Source of the DNA: an uncultured Holophagaceae bacterium
Lineage (GTDB): Bacteria; Acidobacteriota; Holophagae; Holophagales; Holophagaceae
NCBI GenBank assembly: GCA_903927605.1
Contig: CAIYNT010000330.1
Span: 1 to 43,190 of the forward strand
DNA length: 43,190 nt
Direction of reading: 5' to 3'
Numbering within the stretch: the first letter of the stretch is position 1; every line of letters begins with the position of its first letter. Positions 24,766 to 33,630 of this stretch are shown in pieces. Below the pieces are notes generated by a model, which was not told the DNA's origin, searched no databases, and saw nothing but the letters and a program-made list of their open reading frames with translations. Position numbers and translations under genes: made by a program.

Positions 24766-27035
24766 CAACCAAACTGAATCGGATCCCGGTCCAGGCTGAT
24801 GAGGCCAGCAGGATCCAGGGGATGCCGGACGAGCACTTCGCCGAGGGCACCACGGCTACCTTTCAGGAGCAGGTGCATGCGCCACTGATCGCGGACCCGC
24901 GGAACCGGCGCCTCCAAGGGCCCAAGCACCTTCAGGCCGGGAACGGACAATCGCTGTCGAAAACCATCCAGCGCCCTGCGGGATTCCTGGGCCGTGTCGG
25001 CCTCGGCGCGGTAGAGGGTGAGCGCCGTGAAGGGCGGATAGCCCAGACCTTCGCGGAAGGGCAACTCGGCGGCGGCGAAGCCCTCAAAATCCTGGGCCAG
25101 GGCGAAGGTGATGGCCGGGTGCTCCGGGGAATAGGTCTGGAGGATCACCCGGCCAGGCAGGTCGGCGCGGCCCGCCCGACCTGCAACCTGGGTCAACAGT
25201 TGGAAGGTGCGCTCGGAGGCCCTGAAATCCGCCACCTTCAGCCCCTGGTCCGCATTGAGCACGCCCACCAGGGTGAGTCCCGGGAGGTTGTGGCCCTTGG
25301 CCAGCATCTGCGTGCCCACGAGGATGTCCACCTGGCCAGCCTCAGCGGCCAGAAGACCCGCCTCGAAGGAGCCGCGACGCCGGGTGGTATCCCGGTCCAG
25401 GCGCAAAATCCGGGCGGCGGGAAAGAGCTGGTTCAGATGCTCCTCCACCTGTTCGGTGCCCTCGCCCACTCCGCGCAGGTGATCGGCGCCGCAATCCGGG
25501 CAGGCCTCGGGCGGCACGGTTTCGTGGCCGCAGAGGTGGCAGCGCAACCGGAAGTCACCGCGATGGTAGGTGAGCGAGATGGCGCAGTGCGGGCAGCCCA
25601 GCGTCCTTCCGCAGGCCCGGCACATCCAGAAGTTCTCGTAGCCCCGGCGGTTCAACAGCAGCAGGGCCTGCTCACCCCTGGCCAAGGTCTCGGTGAGGGC
25701 CTGCATCAGGGCGGGCGCAAGGATCACCTTGCGCCGCAGCTGCCGGTAGGCCTCCCGCAGATCCACGATCTCCACCTTGGGCAGGGAGATGCCCGAATGG
25801 CGCTCCCGCAACCGCAGCAGCTGGTAGCGGCCGCTCTGCGCCCCCCGCCAGCTTTCCAGGCTGGGCGTGGCGCTGCCCAGCAGGATGGGGCAACCCTCGA
25901 GCTGGGCCCGCTTGATGGCCAGGTCCCGGGCGTGGATGCGCGGGTGTTCCTCGGACTTGTAGGAGCCCTCGTGTTCCTCGTCCACGACGATGAGCCCGAT
26001 GTCCCGCAGGGGTGTCAGCACCGCATTCCGCACACCCACGAAGAGATCGGCACCGTTGAAGAGGAGGCGCACCACATCGCCGTGCTTCTCTCCAACGTTG
26101 AGGCCCGCGTGGCCCACCGCGATGCGGCCGGGGAAACGCGCTTCCAGGCGGTCCAGCAACCGGGCTGTGAGGCCAATCTCGGGGACGAGCCACAACACCC
26201 GCCGACCCGCAGCCAGCACCTGCTCCGCCAGGGCGAGATACACCTCCGTCTTGCCGGACCCGGTGACACCATGGAGCAGATGGACCCCGAAGTTTCCGAG
26301 CTTTACCGCCTCCAGGGCCATCAGCTGCTCATGGTTCAGGACCACCGTCCGGTCGACCCCTGCTTCGCGGCGCTGACCCAGCAGATCCACGCGCTTCATG
26401 CGCTCGACGAGCCCCCGCTTTTCCAGAGTGCCCAGCACCGAAGCCCCGACGCCTGCGGCCTCCAGCAGCTCCGGCTCCATCAGCGCACCACCAGCGTCCT
26501 CCAGGATCAACAGCACCTTGGCCTGGGTCGGAGTCACCCTCGGCGGGTGGGGAGCACCCGTGAGACGCACCTCCGTGAACCCGGCGCCACGCAGCACGGA
26601 TCGGTGCAGCAAAGTCGGCAAGATGGAGGGATCGCGCTGCCAGGCCTCGCCCAGCTCCGCCAGCACATCCCACGCGCCGCGCTCCCGGTGGAAGGACAGG
26701 CGCTGCCCATCCTCATCCGCCTCCCAATTGGGCAGCATGGCCTGGGGCAGGCTCAGGGGCAGCAGGTGGGCCTCAAGACAACCGTAGTAGCGGGCGGCGA
26801 AGGACTGCAGCTCCCGCAGCTTCAGCGGCAGCAGTGGGAAGGGGTCGAGCACAGCCTCGATGGGCCGCAACTTCGCCGCAGGTGGGGCTGGATCGGGCCC
26901 CATGGCGAGGCCCACCGTCAGACTGGTGCGCAGCTTCACCCGCACCCGCACACCCGCAGGCAAGCCTTCCGGCGCCAGGTAGGTCAGGGGCGGCAGGGGT
27001 CGGTTCAGCTGGACGTGTATCGGAACGAGGGTCAT
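24765..27035 (-). CDS. priA: Primosomal protein N' (replication restart helicase PriA)
   Basis: PriA recognises stalled forks and D-loops and reloads the replisome with its 3'-5' helicase. The 756-residue protein has an N-terminal DNA-binding domain (LPPLTYLAPEGLPAGVRVRV), Walker A LLHGVTGSGKTEVY (Lys262) and the DEEH box VVDEEHEGSYK. The zinc-binding insertion contains CRACGRTLGCPHC, then CHLCGHE and CPDCGADHLRGVG. Late helicase motifs include VGTQMLAKGHNLPG and QVAGRAGRADLPGRV. The ATG at 27035 is 24 bases from the divergent tsaD start and has no strong ribosome site. The frame stays open far upstream through antisense tsaD, but that part has no PriA sequence. Confidence 0.95.
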   Translation of the reverse strand: MTLVPIHVQLNRPLPPLTYLAPEGLPAGVRVRVKLRTSLTVGLAMGPDPAPPAAKLRPIEAVLDPFPLLPLKLRELQSFAARYYGCLEAHLLPLSLPQAMLPNWEADEDGQRLSFHRERGAWDVLAELGEAWQRDPSILPTLLHRSVLRGAGFTEVRLTGAPHPPRVTPTQAKVLLILEDAGGALMEPELLEAAGVGASVLGTLEKRGLVERMKRVDLLGQRREAGVDRTVVLNHEQLMALEAVKLGNFGVHLLHGVTGSGKTEVYLALAEQVLAAGRRVLWLVPEIGLTARLLDRLEARFPGRIAVGHAGLNVGEKHGDVVRLLFNGADLFVGVRNAVLTPLRDIGLIVVDEEHEGSYKSEEHPRIHARDLAIKRAQLEGCPILLGSATPSLESWRGAQSGRYQLLRLRERHSGISLPKVEIVDLREAYRQLRRKVILAPALMQALTETLARGEQALLLLNRRGYENFWMCRACGRTLGCPHCAISLTYHRGDFRLRCHLCGHETVPPEACPDCGADHLRGVGEGTEQVEEHLNQLFPAARILRLDRDTTRRRGSFEAGLLAAEAGQVDILVGTQMLAKGHNLPGLTLVGVLNADQGLKVADFRASERTFQLLTQVAGRAGRADLPGRVILQTYSPEHPAITFALAQDFEGFAAAELPFREGLGYPPFTALTLYRAEADTAQESRRALDGFRQRLSVPGLKVLGPLEAPVPRVRDQWRMHLLLKGSRGALGEVLVRHPLDPAGLISLDRDPIQFG

Positions 27036-27059
27036 CGGTGGCCAGGATACACTTGGCAG

Positions 27060-28082
27060 ATGATAGTCCTGGGCCTGGAATCCTCCTGCGACGACTGCTC
27101 CGCCGCCGTGGTGGAGGAGACGGCCACCGGCCCCTTGCTGCGCTCCCTGGTGCGGGAAAGCCAGGATGCCATCCACGGTCCCTTCGGCGGCGTGGTGCCG
27201 GAATTGGCGGCGCGGGAGCACCTGTTGCAGGTGCGGGCCGTGATCGGCGGCGCCTTGGCGGAAGCAGGCATTGGGTTGACGGATCTGGATCGCATTGCGG
27301 TCACCCGGGGACCTGGGCTGGTGGGCAGCCTGCTGGCCACCTTCAGCGCTAGCAAGGCCCTGGCCTGGTACCACGGCATCGAATGGGTGGGTGTCCATCA
27401 CCTGCTGGGCCATCTCAACGCTGCCCGGTTCGCCGCGCCGGAGCTGCCCTTTCCCGCCCTGGTGCTGCTGGTTTCCGGAGGCCATACGCACCTGTATCTG
27501 GCAAAGGGCTGGACCTCGCTCCACCTGCTCCAGAAGACCCGGGACGACGCGGCGGGCGAGGCCTTCGACAAGGCGGCCCGCATGCTGAATCTGGGGTATC
27601 CCGGCGGGCCCCTGGTGGATGCCTGCGCCCAGTCCGCACTCAAGGCCGCCGACCCATTCACACCGCCGAAATTCCGCGACGGCAAGGCCTCCTGGAGTTT
27701 CTCCGGTTTGAAGACGGGTGTGAAATTGCGGGTGGAGCGGCTTCCGCACCTGGCGAAGGCGGGCGCAGCGGATCCCGACGTTCAGGGCCTCTGCCGCGGC
27801 CTTCAGGAGGCGATCTCCGCTTGGCTGCTGAAACCCATTCCCGAGTGGGCGCAAGCTTGCGGTGCCCACAGCCTGGTGATCAGCGGCGGCGTGGCCTGCA
27901 ATTCGCGCCTTCGTTCCGAGGCTGCGATCTTGGCTGCCCGGATCGGCCTGACCCTGGCCATCCCCGAACCGCGTCTCTGCACGGACAATGGGGCCATGAT
28001 CGCCGCCGCCGGAGCGCTCCTGGAACCGGACGCCGATCCATGGATGCAAAACGCCGATGCCGACCTGAAACTGGGAGTCTGA
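27060..28082 (+). CDS. tsaD: tRNA N6-adenosine threonylcarbamoyltransferase TsaD
   Basis: TsaD transfers threonylcarbamoyl to A37 of tRNAs that read ANN codons, working with TsaB and TsaE. The 340-residue protein starts with MIVLGLESSCDDCSAAVV and contains the metal-binding pair HHLLGHLNAARF. It also has LVSGGHTHLYL, DDAAGEAFDKAARML, GLKTGVKLRV, VISGGVACNSRLR and LCTDNGAMIAAAG. This is the complete ASKHA fold at normal length. The start is ATG 27060; the reading frame is open for over 2 kb upstream across antisense priA, but homology begins here. gatC follows after one base. Confidence 0.96.
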   Translation: MIVLGLESSCDDCSAAVVEETATGPLLRSLVRESQDAIHGPFGGVVPELAAREHLLQVRAVIGGALAEAGIGLTDLDRIAVTRGPGLVGSLLATFSASKALAWYHGIEWVGVHHLLGHLNAARFAAPELPFPALVLLVSGGHTHLYLAKGWTSLHLLQKTRDDAAGEAFDKAARMLNLGYPGGPLVDACAQSALKAADPFTPPKFRDGKASWSFSGLKTGVKLRVERLPHLAKAGAADPDVQGLCRGLQEAISAWLLKPIPEWAQACGAHSLVISGGVACNSRLRSEAAILAARIGLTLAIPEPRLCTDNGAMIAAAGALLEPDADPWMQNADADLKLGV

Positions 28083-28083
28083 A

Positions 28084-28368
28084 GTGGAAGTGACCCGAGA
28101 GGATGTCCTGAGGTGCGCCGCCCTGGCCCATCTGAGCCTGCGGGAGGAGGAGGTCGAGCCCATGCGGGAGGCCATGGCTCGCATGCTCACCCATGCGGCC
28201 AGTCTCGACGAACTGCCCCTGGACCAGGTTGAGCCCATGCTCGCCGGCCGGGGGCGGCCCCTGCCCCGCCGCGAGGATGAGCCGAGGGACACCTTCACCC
28301 AGGAGCAGGCCCTCGCCAACGCCCCGGCTCAGGACCGGGGGTATTTCGTGGTGCCGAAAGTGCTGTAG
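28084..28368 (+). CDS. gatC: Asp/Glu-tRNA amidotransferase subunit GatC
   Basis: GatC is the small linker that stabilises GatA and GatB in the enzyme that amidates misacylated Asp-tRNA(Asn) or Glu-tRNA(Gln). The 94-residue length is typical. It shows the N-terminal helix pattern VLRCAALAHLSLREEEVEP, then DELPLDQVEPM and the C-terminal RGYFVVPKVL. The start is GTG, one base after the tsaD stop, implying co-translation. gatA and gatB are not in the window. Confidence 0.9.
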   Translation: MEVTREDVLRCAALAHLSLREEEVEPMREAMARMLTHAASLDELPLDQVEPMLAGRGRPLPRREDEPRDTFTQEQALANAPAQDRGYFVVPKVL

Positions 28369-28388
28369 GGCCGCAAGGGGAGCGGCCC
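28368..28388. terminator. Hairpin after gatC
   Basis: A stem GGGCCGC-AAGGGGA-GCGGCCC begins on the last base of the gatC stop codon, in the 46 bases between gatC and the convergent zinc-ribbon gene. There is no T run on either strand, so it may be a weak bidirectional terminator or an mRNA-protecting stem. Confidence 0.4.
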
Positions 28389-28414
28389 CATCTCCACCCG
28401 ATCAGGGCTCCGTT

Positions 28415-28993
28415 CTACCAGTCCCCGCCCGAATCCCCACCGCCTGAATCGCCACCGGAATCGCCCCAATCGCTGGAGTTGGAACTGGATTCGCCCCAGT
28501 CGCTGGAAGAGCTGTCCGACGAGTCTCCGGTCCAGCCATCGCCATTATTTGAGCCATCATGGTGGTGATGTTCACCGCCCATCATGTTGCCGATCATCAT
28601 GCCCGTGAGCAGGCCACCCATGCCGCCCCCGGGTTGGCCGTAGCCGCCCTGCTGCATGGGAACGGAGCCCTGCATCGGCGCATCCAGACCCAGCTGCCGC
28701 CGGGCCGAGGGGGGGAGCTCCTCATCCTTGAGCGCCTGGACCCCAGCCACGGCACTGCAGTAGCCGCAGGACCACTTCACCGAGCGCAGGCCATCCCACT
28801 CCTGCTTCATCTTGTCGCCTGAGGCACCGCAGGTGGGGCATTTGGGATAGGGACAGGGGAAGGTGTGGGGTTCCAGCGCCCCGGTGGGGAGACCGCGATG
28901 GGCGGCCCCCAGCTGCTCGGGCCGGTCCCGCTTGCCGCGGAGCACAAGATAGAGCACTGCGCCGATGATGAGAAGGATGATGAACACAGTCAT
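28415..28993 (-). CDS. Membrane-anchored zinc-ribbon protein with Ser/Asp/Gly/Trp tail
   Basis: This 192-residue protein is not one I recognise. Residues 3-19 form a transmembrane helix (VFIILLIIGAVLYLVL) followed by a basic stop. Cys pairs at 52/55 (CPTC) and 76/79 (CGYC) look like a zinc ribbon; Cys47 is also near. A Gly/Met-rich part (GGGMGGLLTGMMIGNMMGG) leads to four consecutive His and an acidic low-complexity tail with repeats of SSDWG and SGGDSGG. The tail resembles secreted or cell-surface low-complexity regions, or a disordered protein-binding arm. It is convergent with gatC and divergent from anmK. Confidence 0.75.
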   Translation of the reverse strand: MTVFIILLIIGAVLYLVLRGKRDRPEQLGAAHRGLPTGALEPHTFPCPYPKCPTCGASGDKMKQEWDGLRSVKWSCGYCSAVAGVQALKDEELPPSARRQLGLDAPMQGSVPMQQGGYGQPGGGMGGLLTGMMIGNMMGGEHHHHDGSNNGDGWTGDSSDSSSSDWGESSSNSSDWGDSGGDSGGGDSGGDW

Positions 28994-29064
28994 GGGAACC
29001 CCCGGGACGATCCAAGAGTATCCGGAACCGGCGGTCGGCGTTACTTGCTGGCATCATCAGCAGC

Positions 29065-30186
29065 ATGCAGCCTCGCATCCTGATCCCAGTGGACCGGCCC
29101 TGGCGTGTGCTGGGCCTGATGTCGGGCACCAGTGCGGATGGTGTGGATGTCGTCGCCATTGAGGTGGACCCGGGCGCCTTCCAGGACGGAAAGCCGTTCC
29201 GTGGCCTCCTAAGGCACCACTCTGCAGAGTACCCAGCCCAGCTCCGTGACCAGGTGTTGGCTGCCGCCTCGAATCGCCTGCTTCCGGATGAACTGTGCAT
29301 CCTTCAGCGGCGCCTGGGGGACCACCACGCCCGGGCGGCCAAGACCCTGTGCGAAGGACTGGCCCTCGTCCCGGATCTCGCTTCCCTGCACGGACAGACA
29401 ATTCAGCACCGCCCCTCCCAGGGCGCGAGCCTCCAGCTGGCGGACCCCTATGTGCTGGTCGAAGCCCTGGGGTGCCCCGTGGTGTGGGATCTCCGGCGCC
29501 GCGATCTCGCCTTGGGTGGCCAGGGCGCCCCGCTCGTACCTTTGCCGGAACGCTGGCTGCACGGAGCCAGCCCTTGGCTGGCCCTGAACCTCGGCGGCAT
29601 CGCGAATCTGGCCGTCTGGGACGGCGAGAAGACCAGGGCCTGGGACACGGGCCCCGGCATGTCCCTGCTGGACCTGGCGGCAAAGCGGTGGCTCGGCCTT
29701 CCCTTTGATCCCGAAGGCGCTGCGGCCAGCGGCGCCGTGGCAGAACCGATCTTGGAGCGTTGGCTTGGCCACCCCTACTTCAAGGCGGTGCCGCCGAAGT
29801 CAACTGGGCGCGAGGTCTTTGGTGAAGCCTGGCTGGCAGAGGAGGCCGCCCTCCTCGAAGCCCTCTCCCTGGTGGATCGGCTGGCCACCCTCGCCGCCTT
29901 CACCGCCGCCTCTGTATCACTGGAGGCAGCGCGCAGCGCACCTTGGCCCGCGGGGATGCGGGGCCTGGTCAGCGGCGGCGGTGCCCACCATCGGCGCGTG
30001 CGCGCGGAACTGGCCACCCGGCTTCCTTTAAAGCTGGAGGAGGACGCCGCCTTCCCGTCCGGTGCGCGGGAAGCCGTGAGCTGGGCCCTGCTGGGCGCCG
30101 CCAGCGCCCTGGGGATCCCGGGAAACCTGCCCGAGGTCACCGGAGCTTCGCGGGCCGCCGTGTTGGGGAGCTGGGTGTGGCCGTGA
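29065..30186 (+). CDS. anmK: Anhydro-N-acetylmuramic acid kinase
   Basis: AnmK cleaves and phosphorylates 1,6-anhydro-MurNAc from peptidoglycan turnover, yielding MurNAc-6-phosphate. The 373-residue protein has the N-terminal ATP-site motif VLGLMSGTSADGVDV, then SLHGQTIQHRP, ALNLGGIANLAVW, AWDTGPGMSLLDL and LVSGGGAHHRRV. These cover the two ASKHA lobes. The ATG at 29065 has only a weak ribosome site. The next gene begins within its last codons, so cell-wall recycling and the transglutaminase-like membrane protein may be expressed together. Confidence 0.93.
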   Translation: MQPRILIPVDRPWRVLGLMSGTSADGVDVVAIEVDPGAFQDGKPFRGLLRHHSAEYPAQLRDQVLAAASNRLLPDELCILQRRLGDHHARAAKTLCEGLALVPDLASLHGQTIQHRPSQGASLQLADPYVLVEALGCPVVWDLRRRDLALGGQGAPLVPLPERWLHGASPWLALNLGGIANLAVWDGEKTRAWDTGPGMSLLDLAAKRWLGLPFDPEGAAASGAVAEPILERWLGHPYFKAVPPKSTGREVFGEAWLAEEAALLEALSLVDRLATLAAFTAASVSLEAARSAPWPAGMRGLVSGGGAHHRRVRAELATRLPLKLEEDAAFPSGAREAVSWALLGAASALGIPGNLPEVTGASRAAVLGSWVWP

Positions 30187-32150
30187 GGTGGGGCCGCTGG
30201 TCCGATCACCTGCCCCTGTGGATGGCGTTGGGCGCCACTGTGTCGGCGGGCATTTACGAGCCTAGCGAACTGGTGATCATGGCCATGCCGCTGGCGGCGG
30301 CGGCCCTGGTGGAGGCAATGCGCTGGGACCTCAGCCGCTACCATCGCTGGCTGGAGATCGGGGCCCTGCTCTTCTTCCTGGGGGATTTGACCCGGGGTCG
30401 CGGTCTCTTCACTGTGGCCATCCATACCCTGTTCGTGCTGGCCGGTGCCCGCCTGGTCCTTTCAAGGGACCTGTCGCAGCGGCGTCAGCTGTTGCTGATC
30501 GGGTTCCTACTCTACCTGACCACAGCCATAGGAACGACCGACCTCACTTTCCTGGTCTGGACCTTGGCCTGGTCCTGCGCGGCCACCCTCGCCCTGCTCC
30601 AACAGAGCTGGGAACCCTCCGCCGCCCTCCGCCGGGGAGCGCTCTCCCGACCTCCCTATGCCCAGGTACCGGGGTGGGTGGGTGCCGCCCTGGTGTTCGG
30701 CGTGGGGTTCTTCATCCTCATGCCCCGCCTGAGCCTGGGCCTGCGTCCAGGCATCTTCCCCGGCGCTCGAGCCTTTGGACAGGCTGGGCTGGGCGACCGG
30801 CTCGATCTTTCAGGCAGAGGTCCCATCGAGCCCAATCCGGAAGTCGCCGTGAGGATCGCACCGCCCGCTGGCATCAATCCGGCCACGAATCCCCAATGGA
30901 GCCGGGGACTTGAGCTGCTGCGAGGGATCACATTGGAAGCCGTCCACGGCCTGCGGTGGGAGCCTGCTGATCTCACTCCGCCCATCGATTTCGTATCAGG
31001 CCGGAACACCGATGCCCGGGTGGCGGAGTTCCTCTACACCCTCAGTCCCCAAGGCATCCTCGCCCTGCCGGCGGGGCTGGTCCGAATGGAACCATCTGAT
31101 CCCGTGATCGTACCGGGGGCGGGGGCCAGCCGCCGGTGGCGGTTCCTGCGGGCTCGCCCGGTGCCCCTGACCATCACCTGGAACCCGCGGCAGCCAGAGC
31201 CCAGCGAGGCCCGCCTCACACCCCGCCGCCTGGACCTGCTGACGCGGCTGGAGCCGGCACACGAGGCCGCCCGTCGGGCCAGCTTCCGACTTGCCCCAAG
31301 CATCCTCCCCACCCCCCAGCTCGCCCTGGTCCTGGAGACGGCCCTGCGTGGGTTCGGCTACACCCTCGACAATCCCTCCGGCCAGTCTCCCAATCCGCTC
31401 GAGGATTTCCTTGAGCGAACCAAGGCGGGCCACTGCGAGTATTTCGCCTCGTCCATGGCCCTGATGCTGCGGGCCCGAGGCGTTCCAGCCCGAGTGGTCA
31501 ACGGCTATCGGTTGGGGCCGTGGATCCCCGAGGGCGGCTACTTCCGGGTGAGCCAGAACGAGGCCCACAGTTGGGTGGAGTACTGGCATGAGGGCCGGTG
31601 GTGGACCGCCGATCCCACACCTCAAAGCTTCGCGAACATAGCGTCAGACAGCCGTGGACTTCGAGCCTACGAGCGGTGGTTGGATGCGGTGCGGTACCGG
31701 TGGGACCGTTACGTGGTGCGGTTCTCGGACCAGGATCAGCAGACCGGATTCTCCTGGATCCAGGAGCAGGTCCAGGGTTGGGAATGGCGCTGGAAGGCCC
31801 CGCCGAAAGCCCCTGCGTGGACTCTGGGCCTGGCCATGCTCGCCTGGGTGCTCTGGCGCAGCCGCAACCATTGGCGACCCACGCCGGAAGGTCCGGGTCG
31901 GATCCGCGCCCTGCGTCCCTTGATTGCTCGCACTCGTAGGGCTGTGCCGGTGAGACCCGGTGATACCGCCCGCACCTGGCTGCTGCGGCTGGCCGCCCTC
32001 CGTCCCGAGCGAAAGGAGACCCTGCGACGACTGGCCGACGCCATGGATACCGAAGCCTATGGCCCTGGGGATGCCATGGCTTCCACCCTGGCAAGGGCGG
32101 AGGCCGTGGCATGGCGCGGCTGGAAGCCTACACCCTCTACTTCTTCGTGA
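30177..32150 (+). CDS. TgpA-like membrane transglutaminase
   Basis: This 657-residue integral membrane protein has several N-terminal transmembrane helices, including MAMPLAAAALVEAM, FTVAIHTLFVLAGARLVL, LLLIGFLLYLTTAIG and VGAALVFGVGFFILM. A periplasmic transglutaminase domain follows with all three catalytic residues: Cys420 (AGHCEYFASS), His464 (NEAHSWVEYW) and Asp479 (TADPTPQSF). One more helix lies near residue 545, followed by a cytoplasmic tail of the DUF4129 type. I choose GTG 30177 because GGGGAG is six bases upstream; GTG 30183 is an alternative. TgpA is essential in P. aeruginosa and usually neighbours MoxR and DUF58 genes, which are absent here. Confidence 0.85.
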   Translation: MAVRWGRWSDHLPLWMALGATVSAGIYEPSELVIMAMPLAAAALVEAMRWDLSRYHRWLEIGALLFFLGDLTRGRGLFTVAIHTLFVLAGARLVLSRDLSQRRQLLLIGFLLYLTTAIGTTDLTFLVWTLAWSCAATLALLQQSWEPSAALRRGALSRPPYAQVPGWVGAALVFGVGFFILMPRLSLGLRPGIFPGARAFGQAGLGDRLDLSGRGPIEPNPEVAVRIAPPAGINPATNPQWSRGLELLRGITLEAVHGLRWEPADLTPPIDFVSGRNTDARVAEFLYTLSPQGILALPAGLVRMEPSDPVIVPGAGASRRWRFLRARPVPLTITWNPRQPEPSEARLTPRRLDLLTRLEPAHEAARRASFRLAPSILPTPQLALVLETALRGFGYTLDNPSGQSPNPLEDFLERTKAGHCEYFASSMALMLRARGVPARVVNGYRLGPWIPEGGYFRVSQNEAHSWVEYWHEGRWWTADPTPQSFANIASDSRGLRAYERWLDAVRYRWDRYVVRFSDQDQQTGFSWIQEQVQGWEWRWKAPPKAPAWTLGLAMLAWVLWRSRNHWRPTPEGPGRIRALRPLIARTRRAVPVRPGDTARTWLLRLAALRPERKETLRRLADAMDTEAYGPGDAMASTLARAEAVAWRGWKPTPSTSS

Positions 32151-32907
32151 ACTGCTCGAAGGCCTTCATGAGTTCCATGGGCAGCGGGAAGACGATGGTG
32201 CTGTTCTTCTCCACCGCAATCTCCGTGAGGGTCTGCAGGTAGCGCATCTGGATGGCCGTGGGGTTCTGGCTGATCTTGTTGGCGGCTTCCAATAGCTGTG
32301 TCGAGGCCATCAGTTCGCCTTCGGCCGCGATGACCTTGGCCCGCTTCTCCCGCTCGGCCTCAGCCTGCTTGCCCATGGCCCGCTGGATCTGCTCGGGCAG
32401 GTCCACGCTCTTGAGCTCGACGCTGTTCACCTGCACGCCCCAGGGTTCGGTGGAGCGGTCGATGATCTCCCGCAGCCGCACACTGAGCTTCTCCCGGTCC
32501 GCCAGCAGCTCGTCCAGGCTCACCTCACCAAGGATGGAACGCAAGGTCGTCTGGGCGATCTGGCTGGTGGCGTAGTAGTAGTTTTCCACGCCGACGATGG
32601 CCTGCTTTGGATCCAGCACCTTGGAGTAGACCACGGCGCTGACCTTCAGGCTCACGTTGTCGCGGGTGATGATGTCCTGGCTCGGTACCTCCAAAACTGT
32701 GGTCCGAAGCGACACGATCACTGCCTTCTGGAAGGGGCGCCAGATGAAGACCAGGCCGGGCCCCTTGGGGGTATCGCTCACCTTGCCGAGGGTGAACACC
32801 ACCGCCCGCTCGTACTCGTTGATGACCTTCAGGCAGCTGAGGGCCCAGATCACCGCGAAGAGCACGAGGGGACCAAGCAGTCCGAAGGAGGCGATGAGGG
32901 TGTCCAT
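32137..32907 (-). CDS. Slipin (SPFH/stomatin-family membrane protein)
   Basis: This 256-residue stomatin-like protein has an N-terminal membrane helix (LLGPLVLFAVIWALSCL) and then the SPFH domain: VINEYERAVVFTLGK, GPGLVFIWRPFQKAV, LEVPSQDIITRDNVSL and ATSQIAQTTLRSILGEV. An alanine/glutamate-rich coiled coil follows (RAMGKQAEAEREKRAKVIA). These proteins oligomerise and organise membrane microdomains. Slipins are often paired with NfeD-type proteases; none is adjacent. Its 3' end overlaps the convergent transglutaminase gene by 14 bases. Confidence 0.92.
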   Translation of the reverse strand: MDTLIASFGLLGPLVLFAVIWALSCLKVINEYERAVVFTLGKVSDTPKGPGLVFIWRPFQKAVIVSLRTTVLEVPSQDIITRDNVSLKVSAVVYSKVLDPKQAIVGVENYYYATSQIAQTTLRSILGEVSLDELLADREKLSVRLREIIDRSTEPWGVQVNSVELKSVDLPEQIQRAMGKQAEAEREKRAKVIAAEGELMASTQLLEAANKISQNPTAIQMRYLQTLTEIAVEKNSTIVFPLPMELMKAFEQFTKK

Positions 32908-32937
32908 TGGGGATCTCCGGGGAGGGAACGCTTCAGT

Positions 32938-33561
32938 CTACGCCCGGACGAAAGGATTAGTCGCCGCTTCTACGCCGAGGTTGGTAGCCGGTCCATGCCC
33001 CGGGATGACCAGGGTGGCGCCGTCCAGCACATATAATTCCCGCCGGATGCTCTGCTCCAGCAGGTCCCAGCTGCCTCCCCAGAGGTCGGTACGGCCCACG
33101 CCACCGCAGAAGAGCGTATCTCCCGACAGCAGTAACTTGCCCTTGGCGAACTCACCGTGGAAACAACAGGAGCCCGGCGTATGCCCCGGCGTGTGGAGGG
33201 TCGAGAGGTCCAAATGGCGGTCGCCTGCCTGCAGGTCTGACATCTCAGGCTGGGGAATGGCTGGCATCCCGAACATCCCCGTCTGCTGGGGCAACGCCTC
33301 GATGAGGAAGGTATCGTCTCCATGCAGATGGGCCGGACACTGCCAGAGATCCTGCAATTCGCGGGTGGCACCCACATGATCGAAGTGGGCATGCGTATGG
33401 AGCAGGGTTGTGACCTTGAAGCCAAGAGTCTCCACCCGCCGGCGGATCTTCGCACCCTCTCCGCCGGGATCCACGACCACGCCCCGGCCCGTGTCAGGGT
33501 CCCACAGCAGGGAGCAGTTGCAGCCCAGGGGTCCCACGGGGAAGAATTCCAGATTCAACAT
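32938..33561 (-). CDS. Metallo-beta-lactamase-fold hydrolase, glyoxalase II-like
   Basis: This 207-residue protein has the di-metal motif H-x-H-x-D-H at residues 57-62 (HTHAHFDHVG), the later histidine in TPGHTPGSCCF, the bridging Asp in LLSGDTLFCGGVGRTD and a final His in VIPGHGPAT. This is the YcbL/glyoxalase II-like subgroup, which hydrolyses thioesters such as S-lactoylglutathione. The C-terminal substrate domain of true glyoxalase II is missing, so the substrate is not clear. It is divergent from uvrC with 69 bases between and lies 30 bases upstream of the slipin gene. Confidence 0.88.
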   Translation of the reverse strand: MLNLEFFPVGPLGCNCSLLWDPDTGRGVVVDPGGEGAKIRRRVETLGFKVTTLLHTHAHFDHVGATRELQDLWQCPAHLHGDDTFLIEALPQQTGMFGMPAIPQPEMSDLQAGDRHLDLSTLHTPGHTPGSCCFHGEFAKGKLLLSGDTLFCGGVGRTDLWGGSWDLLEQSIRRELYVLDGATLVIPGHGPATNLGVEAATNPFVRA

Positions 33562-33630
33562 GACCCCATTGTCTCACTTGGAATAGTCAACGGCATCGGA
33601 CGAATGATAGCTGACGGCTAAACTACTCCC

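Noticed and set aside
24705..27059. A 1125-residue plus-strand open frame ending in TsaD
   Set aside because: Only the last 340 codons match TsaD. The earlier part is exactly antisense to priA and has low-complexity composition, as expected of a shadow frame in GC-rich DNA.
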